From Thermoplasmata archaeon (lineage in GTDB: Archaea > Thermoplasmatota > Thermoplasmata > Thermoplasmatales > Thermoplasmataceae): DNA of 9,519 nucleotides. Numbering within the stretch: the first letter of the stretch is position 1; each line of letters starts with the position of its first letter. The translations under genes were made by a program, and so were the position numbers. This document shows, in pieces, positions 1 to 5,623 of the stretch. The stretch covers positions 1-9,519 of the forward strand of contig JAJZOM010000158.1 of the NCBI GenBank assembly GCA_021811505.1. Reading direction: 5' to 3'. The notes under the pieces are model-generated. The model saw nothing but the letters and a program-made list of their open reading frames with translations, did no database searches and was not told the DNA's origin.

Positions 1-2
1 TC

Positions 3-404
3 ACAAAGAAGACCCGCATTTCCATGGGCATGGAAAAGAGCCATGCGAACGACGCGTTTGTCATAGCCGGAGGGGCGAATCAGGTCAGAACGCCGCAGCA
101 CATGGTTACGCAGAGAAGAAGGAATAATCGTTCTCTTCAGACAAACAGGAAGGGATTCAAACCCTCCATAAGAAGAAAAAGATACTCGTTTCAGCCCGGT
201 GACGTTGTTGCATTTAATCATTCCAGGTTCTCGGTGGTAGGAGTGCACAATTATGGAAAATATGTAATAATAAGAAAAGGCGATCAGAAGACGGATGCTA
301 ATGTAAAAAAAGTAAAGTTGGTAAAATATGGGAGAGGAATACAATTTGCACCCCAATTCCTCCCCACGCTTGCGCATGGGGTCTCCTTGGGGATAGTTAG
401 ATGA
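3..404 (+). CDS. iscB: IscB-family RNA-guided nuclease (RRXRR/RuvC type), C-terminal part, truncated by the window edge
   Basis: The reading frame is open to the left edge, so the true start lies outside; the ATG at 24 is internal. The visible part begins just before a RuvC-III motif, KSHANDAFVIAGG, where the His and the Asp of HANDA match the metal-binding residues of IscB and Cas9 nucleases. A basic C-terminal domain follows, with QRRRNNRSLQTNRKG, then IRRKRYSFQPGDVV and YGRGIQFAP, which is the layout of the IscB C-terminal region that contacts the target-adjacent motif. IscB proteins are encoded by IS200/IS605-group transposons and use an omega RNA, normally encoded upstream of the gene, to cut DNA. 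The N-terminal PLMP/RuvC-I and HNH parts are outside the window, so IsrB, which lacks HNH, cannot be excluded. The stop TGA at 402-404 overlaps the ATG of the next gene by 4 nt, and the last codons contain a hairpin typical of transposon ends. Confidence 0.82.
   Translation, partial: TKKTRISMGMEKSHANDAFVIAGGANQVRTPQHMVTQRRRNNRSLQTNRKGFKPSIRRKRYSFQPGDVVAFNHSRFSVVGVHNYGKYVIIRKGDQKTDANVKKVKLVKYGRGIQFAPQFLPTLAHGVSLGIVR
362..381 (+). repeat. Hairpin near the right end of the IscB transposon
   Basis: CCCCACGCTTGCGCATGGGG folds into a stem in which CCCCA pairs with TGGGG, one C/A mismatch follows, and GC pairs with GC around a 4-nt loop. It lies inside the last codons of the iscB gene. IS200/IS605-group elements carry subterminal hairpins at their ends, and IscB genes often run into the right-end hairpin. 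That this hairpin marks the element's right end is an inference, since the left end and target site are not visible. Confidence 0.5.
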
Positions 405-841
405 ATTTTAATGGAACTTTTGAAGTAAAGGTACCGAAGGACAGAGTGTTTGATGTGTTAATGACTCCGGAAAAATTATCCTCCTGCATACCGGGGTTTA
501 AAAGCCTTAATGTGACATCGCCCAATGAATTTTCTGTTGTGGTGAGAGCGGGCGTTGCTTTCATAAAGGGAGATTTTAACATAAAATTCAAGGTGGTCGA
601 GAGTGTGCCAAGCGATCATGCCAAACTGGTAGGAAACGGCACCGGTCTCGGAGGAACCCTGGATATCGAGGCAGTAATGGATCTGTCTGAGAATGACGGC
701 CTGACGACAATGAACTGGACTGCGGATACAAAGATTGGCGGTAAACTTGGATCTATTGGCCAGAGAGTAATTGGAAGCCAGTCCCGGAAAATGATCGATG
801 AGCTCTTCAGTTCGTTGAGGGACAAACTGCTGTCCGAATAA
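401..841 (+). CDS. coxG: CoxG-family SRPBCC protein (carbon monoxide dehydrogenase subunit G-like)
   Basis: The 146-residue product matches the usual length and layout of CoxG proteins. It has the N-terminal MNFNGTFEVKVPKDRVFDVL strand-helix start, the PEKLSSCIPGFKSL segment (PxxxxxCxPG in the family), a central GxGxGGTLDIEA-like stretch, and a C-terminal long helix ending RKMIDELFSSLRDKL. The family has the SRPBCC/START-like helix-grip fold. Bacterial CoxG tethers CO dehydrogenase to the membrane and has been linked to quinone delivery. Homologues usually accompany xanthine-oxidase-type molybdenum hydroxylase genes, which are not in this window but could lie left of the transposon. The ATG at 401 fits the family N-terminus exactly and overlaps the iscB stop as ATGA. 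No convincing Shine-Dalgarno precedes it (GGGGAT only), so the native upstream region may have been displaced by the insertion. Confidence 0.8.
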   Translation: MNFNGTFEVKVPKDRVFDVLMTPEKLSSCIPGFKSLNVTSPNEFSVVVRAGVAFIKGDFNIKFKVVESVPSDHAKLVGNGTGLGGTLDIEAVMDLSENDGLTTMNWTADTKIGGKLGSIGQRVIGSQSRKMIDELFSSLRDKLLSE

Positions 842-866
842 CAACAAATGTTTTCCTGTTCATAAA

Positions 867-1442
867 ATGACTACAAAATTCAATGCCGTAGCCCTGAAAA
901 ATGATTTTTACTCCAGACTTAATATGCGTTCTGGAAATCGTTCCTGCATTGCCGTATTCCTGTTTGACGAATACCTGAATGAAGAACAGTTGTGCCTTCT
1001 GGAGAATTTCAAAAATCAATGTGACGAACTTGAGGTACTGTTTCCCAACCCCGGGCAGGGCATCAGCAGATACATTCTGGAGACAGAGAAAGTTCTTCAT
1101 GAATTGAGATCTGAACCAAGGAAGTTTGTTCTTGTAGCATTTGGGAGAATTGTTCCAGCCATAATCAGGCTTATAGCGAGTGGTCTGGCAATCACCAAAC
1201 TTATAATGGTGAATCCAGAATTTGATTCGGATATAATCACGCTTCTGTCCAGGATAGATGTTCCCTCACTCATAATATCGTCGACAAGAGGGAAGAATGG
1301 CTATAATATTGATTCAGTAAAGTATCACGATTTGATGTCTTCGTCCAGTATCACATATATCAGGCAAACTACCGGGAATCCACTGTTCGAGAAATTCACG
1401 CAATCATTTAATTCAATGTTGAAATTCCTTGCAGATGAGTAG
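867..1442 (+). CDS. Hypothetical protein, possibly an alpha/beta-hydrolase-like pseudoenzyme
   Basis: This 191-residue soluble protein is not one I recognise by name. Its pattern resembles a shortened alpha/beta-hydrolase. CIAVFLFDEYLNEE may be the first core strand. KFVLVAFGRIVPAI (about 86-99) sits where the nucleophile elbow GxSxGG is expected but has Gly-Arg and no Ser. VPSLIISS (about 132-139) resembles the strand before the acid residue. ITYIRQTTGNPLFEKF (about 162-177) resembles the strand and loop carrying the catalytic His, but has Asn171 there. If the fold assignment is right, the catalytic triad is missing. The gene begins 25 nt after coxG with no clear Shine-Dalgarno and overlaps the next gene by 8 nt, so the three rightward genes are probably co-transcribed. 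The fold is an inference from a weak pattern; that the frame is a real gene is well supported by its length and context. Confidence 0.6.
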   Translation: MTTKFNAVALKNDFYSRLNMRSGNRSCIAVFLFDEYLNEEQLCLLENFKNQCDELEVLFPNPGQGISRYILETEKVLHELRSEPRKFVLVAFGRIVPAIIRLIASGLAITKLIMVNPEFDSDIITLLSRIDVPSLIISSTRGKNGYNIDSVKYHDLMSSSSITYIRQTTGNPLFEKFTQSFNSMLKFLADE

Positions 1443-1839
1443 TCCTACGTTGAAAACCGATATACAGGTGAGATACGGAGACCTGGACACGCTCGGTCAC
1501 GTGAACAATGCTGTTTACCTCACATACTTTGAGCTGGGGAGAGTACTGTACTTCCGCAACTTCATGAAGCGCTTTGACGTGAAAAATATAAAGTTTGTTA
1601 TAGCAAGAGCAGAGATTGATTTTCGGAAATCAATAAAGATGGAAGATCAGGTAATGCTTGAAACTTCACTTGAAAGTGTTGGGAACTCGAGTTTCACCTT
1701 TGTACACAGAATTTTGGAAAGGAATACGGGAGAAGTATTCTGTAATGGAAAGATCGTAGCTGTTTCGCTTGATGATAACGGGAAACCCATGAGAGTACCG
1801 GATCAACTCAGGGCCTTGGCGGCTGACGGCGATCATTAA
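1435..1839 (+). CDS. Acyl-CoA thioesterase of the 4-hydroxybenzoyl-CoA thioesterase (hot-dog) family
   Basis: The 134-residue product has the single hot-dog domain of the YbgC/FadM/4HBT group. The signature VRYGDLDTLGHVNNAVYLTY lies at residues 12-31. Asp18 corresponds to the catalytic Asp of Pseudomonas 4HBT, and the GHVNN loop and following helix (YFELGRVLYFRNF) are well conserved. The segments FVIARAEIDFRKSI, FTFVHRI and EVFCNGKIVAVSLD form the remaining sheet strands. The enzyme should hydrolyse an acyl-CoA thioester in the cytoplasm; the acyl group cannot be told from sequence. The ATG at 1435 is preferred over the in-frame TTG at 1429 because it gives the usual short N-terminus. It overlaps the preceding gene by 8 nt, suggesting translational coupling. 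The gene is last in the rightward group and converges on the respiratory operon. Confidence 0.85.
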   Translation: MSSPTLKTDIQVRYGDLDTLGHVNNAVYLTYFELGRVLYFRNFMKRFDVKNIKFVIARAEIDFRKSIKMEDQVMLETSLESVGNSSFTFVHRILERNTGEVFCNGKIVAVSLDDNGKPMRVPDQLRALAADGDH

Positions 1840-2037
1840 ATATCATCATGTTGAGTTTTTCCATGAGCTCGGGTTAATCTTTTATGCAAGGGCCATAATT
1901 TCTAATTCTCCTGTTATCTTCCTTGTATTCTCCAGGGAAGTATCATATAAGACAGAGACACAGTCTAAACTGCGAATGGAACTGGGGAATCGGCATATTA
2001 CACAGCGTGTTGAGTATGGACTTAATCTATTCTGGAC
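1840..2037. other. Convergent intergenic region without a supported gene
   Basis: This stretch separates the 3' ends of the rightward thioesterase gene and the leftward respiratory operon. The only open frames are very short, such as 28 codons from an ATG near 1976. A run of five T at 1856-1860 could serve as a weak archaeal terminator for the rightward genes. No strong T-run is seen on the other strand just past the operon's end. Confidence 0.5.
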
Positions 2038-2652
2038 TCAGACAGGAGTGGTTACGTAGGCAATCCATCCGAGCGATGGCGGAAGGAAAACGTCCATAAG
2101 ATACAGGCTCAAATGAACTGTTGCAGCAATGTAAAAATTCTTCCTGAAATAATAGATGGCCCCATACATCACAGCCATCACAAAATTGTCAATTATAAAA
2201 AGCTCCATGAATATCCCCGGATAACCCGGACCCTGAAACAGAATAAAACTCAGGTAAAGCACAGAATAAAACACGGCCTGGATGATGATTGCCTGGCCAT
2301 TTTGGAATCTTCTCTGCAGGAACATTATAATTAGAAACCGGAAGTTGAATTCTTCCAGAAATACTGGGTAATAAGCTGTCTCAAAAACATAAACCGGTCC
2401 ATTACGAGTCAGGGCGTAAAGATACAGCCATAATAGAAGGACTGAAATGAGAAACAGAAAGTCCTTTGAGAGGAGAGTTGAGGAAACGGCCTTTCTTATC
2501 TCTGGAACGCTGTATGTTATCAACGCAAATAGCAGAGGAGTGATGCCGAGATAGAGATAGTAGAATAACGTCCCGACCTGCATCAGGTAGAACATGGAGA
2601 AAATTGCCAGTTCAGAAAATATGAATATCAGCGATTCAAACCGACGTCCCAA
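2038..2652 (-). CDS. CPBP-like integral membrane protein with degenerate protease motifs
   Basis: The 204-residue protein has about six hydrophobic segments and resembles the CPBP (CAAX protease and bacteriocin-processing, Abi) family. Motif 1, EExxxR, is intact as EEFNFR at residues 100-105. Motif 2 (FxxxH) would fall at FYSVL (128-132), where the His is replaced by Leu. The segment MAVMYGAIYYFRKNFYIAATVH leads to motif 3, where His180 is kept but the usual Asn four residues later is Tyr184. Active intramembrane proteases of this family need the second-motif His, so this one may be inactive or act as a scaffold. The start is a TTG at 2652: GGAGGT (complement of 2661-2666) stands 8 nt upstream, and the first in-frame ATG is about 19 codons further in. 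The gene overlaps the preceding one by 17 nt and ends the operon. Family membership is moderately certain; function is unknown. Confidence 0.65.
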   Translation of the reverse strand: MGRRFESLIFIFSELAIFSMFYLMQVGTLFYYLYLGITPLLFALITYSVPEIRKAVSSTLLSKDFLFLISVLLLWLYLYALTRNGPVYVFETAYYPVFLEEFNFRFLIIMFLQRRFQNGQAIIIQAVFYSVLYLSFILFQGPGYPGIFMELFIIDNFVMAVMYGAIYYFRKNFYIAATVHLSLYLMDVFLPPSLGWIAYVTTPV

Positions 2653-4120
2653 GACTGTCTACCTCCGTGTGTTTTGCATAACTGTTTAAAACAAGGTTCG
2701 TAGTCAGCCACATGAAAGGAAGAGCAAATATCCACATTATGAGGCTGAAGAGTGTCTGTTGCGCTAATCCGAAATTATTCCATATGGAATACGAGAAAAG
2801 TATCGATACGTAAAATACGATTATGGCAAACATTGCCAGCATCATGGATAAGAATTCAAGGAAGAGTTTTTTGCTGTTATCTGACAAACCCGAATATGCA
2901 ATCCCTGAAATCATTCCTCCCGCAAAAGAAGATATGCTCATCAGTGCGAAATATGCCCCATCGCCTGACGCGAGTATTGTCAGGGGCGGGTAGAACCACA
3001 TGAACATTAGTGTTGATGAAATCAGAACAAGTCCTGTAACGCCATATTTTCCTGGAAAATGCCTAAATCTTGGGAAAAATTCGGAAATTAGAAGTGAAAT
3101 GAGGATTCCAGTGAACAGCATGAGAAAATTGATTCCCCCGAAAAAGTAGAGGCTGTTCTCAAGATGCAGATATACACCGTATGTTTCAATCAGCGGCATT
3201 GCAAGGATCAGAAGAGACGACCAGAAAAGGAAACCGCGTTTATTTCTCACTGGCCAGATACGATCAAAGAAACCTACACTAACGCCTTTCATGAACTTCA
3301 ATCTAAGAAGGTAATTGGTCAAAAGAACCAGAATTATGCTTTCAAGAATCAACGGTATAACCGCAATAGAAAGAACCAGGGAGATTATAGAAGGAAATGC
3401 GGCGGTTATGCTTTCGCACTGGCAGCTGAGGGCAGAAAGAGCTCCAGATAGCTGTCCGCCTATTGCTGCCTTTGCCCTCATCCTGACATAACTTATAATC
3501 AGGAAGTAATTTTGAACCAGCAGTACGGAAAGTAAAGAAAACATCGCCAGAGACTGGATGCTTACTGAGAAAACAATGTACCTGGTGAAGAAAACCACAC
3601 CACCGAGAAATAAGGGGGGAGTGCCCCCCGTTATTACATCATCTGCGATAGAAGCCACCAGAAGACCTATTCCCTGTGGTACATAATTGAATCTTATGAG
3701 TCCGGAAATAAGGATCATGGATAAAATTGCAAGCCCTATCCCTATCAGCCTCAGGGACGATGCTTTGTCGGCACCGTAGTTCGACAGGTATGACTTCAGC
3801 ATTATCAGAAGAGACAAAAGGAAGAATATCGAAATTCTGAAATAAGGTATCGACAAAAAAAGGAGGAAGGAATAGAAGATTATGAGGAGAGCCCCGACCG
3901 TAAAATTGAATCCCCCCGGCTTGGTAACTAAAAACATTAACCCCAGCATTACTGCGAGAAGTATCATTGCAAAAAACTGCAAATAAACGTTATAATCCAC
4001 GATAACTATGCCTGACGCGTATGCTGTCCAGGTGCCAAACAAAAATGACAGGATTCCCGCTATCTGAAGAAGAGCAGAATGACTGAGAAACCGGTTTAAT
4101 GGATGAAATTCACCAGACAT
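2636..4120 (-). CDS. Polytopic membrane protein of unknown function with a lone CxC motif, in the oxidase operon
   Basis: I do not recognise this 494-residue protein. It has roughly 13-14 hydrophobic segments spread over its whole length, with short hydrophilic loops and no soluble domain. Its only two cysteines are Cys233 and Cys235, in GALSALSCQCESITAAFPSI at the start of a hydrophobic segment. Paired cysteines in such a place could bind copper or form a disulfide. Acidic residues that could be functional include Asp160-Asp161 in the loop after the fifth segment and Glu236 next to the CxC. The ATG at 4120 overlaps ctaB by 25 nt, and the 3' end overlaps the CPBP-like gene by 17 nt, so it belongs to the same transcript as the oxidase genes. 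A role in copper or heme delivery, or in assembling the oxidase, is an inference from location and the CxC alone. No strong Shine-Dalgarno precedes the ATG. Confidence 0.75.
   Translation of the reverse strand: MSGEFHPLNRFLSHSALLQIAGILSFLFGTWTAYASGIVIVDYNVYLQFFAMILLAVMLGLMFLVTKPGGFNFTVGALLIIFYSFLLFLSIPYFRISIFFLLSLLIMLKSYLSNYGADKASSLRLIGIGLAILSMILISGLIRFNYVPQGIGLLVASIADDVITGGTPPLFLGGVVFFTRYIVFSVSIQSLAMFSLLSVLLVQNYFLIISYVRMRAKAAIGGQLSGALSALSCQCESITAAFPSIISLVLSIAVIPLILESIILVLLTNYLLRLKFMKGVSVGFFDRIWPVRNKRGFLFWSSLLILAMPLIETYGVYLHLENSLYFFGGINFLMLFTGILISLLISEFFPRFRHFPGKYGVTGLVLISSTLMFMWFYPPLTILASGDGAYFALMSISSFAGGMISGIAYSGLSDNSKKLFLEFLSMMLAMFAIIVFYVSILFSYSIWNNFGLAQQTLFSLIMWIFALPFMWLTTNLVLNSYAKHTEVDSLGTSV
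2661..2666 (-). promoter_or_regulatory. Shine-Dalgarno deciding a TTG start for the CPBP-like gene
   Basis: The - strand reads GGAGGT here, complementary to the archaeal 16S rRNA tail, with an 8-nt spacer to the TTG at 2652-2650. No ATG lies between this site and codon 20, so the site supports TTG initiation. It lies inside the 3' end of the upstream gene. Confidence 0.7.
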
Positions 4121-4962
4121 ATTGATACCAGCAGTATGAGCAGATAATAGTTGGAGTAGTGAAATGCCCGTTTGAAATCACTCATTGAAAAATTCCTGAT
4201 TATCGGAATTATAGAATAATACAGCATCACGATCCCGAGAACTATTGCCAATACATAGTACACTATGCCTACATTGATCTGATGAAAGAAAAGAGGTAGG
4301 AGCGAGTAAACGAATAGAACTACCGAGTTTGCAAGTATGATCCATGAAGTTCGCTCAATGCCTACGACTGAAGGGAGCATTGGAACGCCTGCTTTTTTGT
4401 AATCTTCTGTGTTATTAGTTGCAAGAGCCCAAAAGTGTGTAGGAGTCCACGCAAAAACAAGTAATGCTATGAAGATTGCTGTCATGGACACTGCGTTACT
4501 GACAGCAGCCCATCCTGCAAGTGCAGGGAAGCTCCCGGCTATTCCACCTATTACAATGTTCCAGGTTGTACGTCTTTTCAGGAGAATCGTGTAAAGTAGC
4601 GTATAGCTGAGGAACCCCATGAAAATGAAAATAGCGGTTAGGAGATTTATCGTAAAAATGGAAAGTAGCATTGCCACAGCGATCATTGCTGTGCCGTTGA
4701 AAAACATCCGTTTATAAGTCTTGTCGTTCACAATTCTGCTGCGATAAGATGTCCTGTTCATGTTCGCATCTATATCCATGTCATAGAGGTTGTTGAACAG
4801 TGCTGCAGACATTGATGCGAGAGTCCCAGAAATAATCAAAGGTGCAAGCAGGAGGATCCTTGCTGAAAAAGCAGGGTTGGAAAGGAAACCAGCTAGAGCC
4901 ACAATATCTACGAGAAAAGTTATTTCGATTTTGTAAATTCTGGAGAAGTCCCTTCCATTCAA
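4096..4962 (-). CDS. ctaB: Heme O synthase (protoheme IX farnesyltransferase), UbiA superfamily
   Basis: This membrane prenyltransferase should convert protoheme to heme O by adding a farnesyl-type chain, supplying the heme for the oxidase encoded just upstream. With the TTG start it is 288 residues, normal for CtaB. Asp-rich motif 1 is NNLYDMDIDANMNRT, where N57, D61 and D65 fit NxxxDxxxD. The family segment LLKRRTTWNIVIGGIAGSFP follows. The second motif region is FAWTPTHFWALA, then NNTEDYKKAGVPMLP with D187. Eight or nine hydrophobic segments fit the superfamily. The TTG at 4962 is chosen because GGTGGAG lies just upstream and the N-terminus then matches the family. An in-frame ATG at 5004 would add 14 residues, but has no Shine-Dalgarno and would overlap the cupredoxin gene by 41 nt. 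No heme A synthase (CtaA) gene is in the window. The 3' end overlaps the next gene by 25 nt. Confidence 0.9.
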   Translation of the reverse strand: MNGRDFSRIYKIEITFLVDIVALAGFLSNPAFSARILLLAPLIISGTLASMSAALFNNLYDMDIDANMNRTSYRSRIVNDKTYKRMFFNGTAMIAVAMLLSIFTINLLTAIFIFMGFLSYTLLYTILLKRRTTWNIVIGGIAGSFPALAGWAAVSNAVSMTAIFIALLVFAWTPTHFWALATNNTEDYKKAGVPMLPSVVGIERTSWIILANSVVLFVYSLLPLFFHQINVGIVYYVLAIVLGIVMLYYSIIPIIRNFSMSDFKRAFHYSNYYLLILLVSICLVNFIH

Positions 4963-4963
4963 T

Positions 4964-5623
4964 CTACTCCACCGGATCGTTTGAGTTAGGGTAGAGATCA
5001 ACATTCTCGCTGTTTGATCCTTGCATTTGTGCTGTCATCCCATTATCAGAGCCCCCGTTTGCCACAGGAGAATGTATAGCCAGCTGGATTGGTGTGGAAT
5101 TTGTGCTGACAACTATGATTCCGTACATTGCTTCGAAGTGTATTGTGCACCAGTATGTATATATGCCAGCGGTATGGAAAGGATATTTTCCCTGTGCGAC
5201 GTGTCCAATGGTCTGAGTAATCTGCGATGTGCTGAGTATTCCGTAGTTAGTAGTACCTTCCCACTTTGCCGGATTTGAGGTGATTGAACTGTTGATCTTC
5301 GAAAAGAGTGAGGATGAGTAGGCACCATCATAGCTTATATACAGGTTATGCGGCGCACCATCCTCCTCTGTTACATTGAAATACACTAGAGTGTTCAGGG
5401 CAAATGATAATGTAGGATTAACTGCGCTTGCATTTTCAAAGTTGTTAAGGTTTTTCCATCCTGCTGCATTTGCCCCGAGATCCACGTATTGAACTGAGGT
5501 ATGGCTAAAGTCAGTTGGTGCAACCCCAGTAGTTACTGGAGTGGTTAAGATATAACTAAAACTGAGAGCAATAACTACGATAACTATTGCAGCGAACGTT
5601 ATTCCGCCCTTATTTGAATTCAT
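4964..5623 (-). CDS. Membrane-anchored blue copper protein (cupredoxin), probable electron donor to the oxidase
   Basis: The 219-residue protein starts with one hydrophobic segment (about 8-27) that should anchor it to the outside of the membrane. A type 1 copper site is complete: His92 in EEDGAPHNLYIS, then Cys159, His162 and Met166 in YWCTIHFEAMYGIIVV (CxxHxxxM). This is the plastocyanin/sulfocyanin/rusticyanin pattern with an axial Met. Archaeal acidophiles use such proteins in place of cytochrome c, so it likely feeds electrons to the CuA site of subunit II. After the copper loop comes a tail of about 45 residues rich in Asn, Ser, Gly and Gln, whose role is unknown. Four N-glycosylation sequons (N64, N83, N111, N175) suit an exported archaeal protein. 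The ATG at 5623 overlaps the subunit I stop (TAATG), with GGTGGTGA just upstream. Which named subfamily it belongs to cannot be settled from sequence by eye. Confidence 0.88.
   Translation of the reverse strand: MNSNKGGITFAAIVIVVIALSFSYILTTPVTTGVAPTDFSHTSVQYVDLGANAAGWKNLNNFENASAVNPTLSFALNTLVYFNVTEEDGAPHNLYISYDGAYSSSLFSKINSSITSNPAKWEGTTNYGILSTSQITQTIGHVAQGKYPFHTAGIYTYWCTIHFEAMYGIIVVSTNSTPIQLAIHSPVANGGSDNGMTAQMQGSNSENVDLYPNSNDPVE
4967..4973 (-). promoter_or_regulatory. Shine-Dalgarno favouring the TTG start of ctaB
   Basis: The - strand reads GGTGGAG at the very end of the cupredoxin gene. Its GGTG core is 7 nt from the TTG at 4962-4960. The competing ATG at 5004 has no such site, so this element argues for the shorter protein. 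Confidence 0.5.

Noticed and set aside
476..847. Open frame of 123 codons on the - strand
   Set aside because: It lies wholly opposite coxG and shows no family pattern; coxG is clearly the coding frame.
1840..2037. Possible small RNA or tRNA in the convergent gap
   Set aside because: No cloverleaf, no conserved RNA motif and only short chance inverted repeats were seen.
3164..3451. Open frame of 95 codons on the + strand inside the 494-residue gene
   Set aside because: It is a basic, low-pattern translation typical of the strand opposite a hydrophobic membrane-protein gene.
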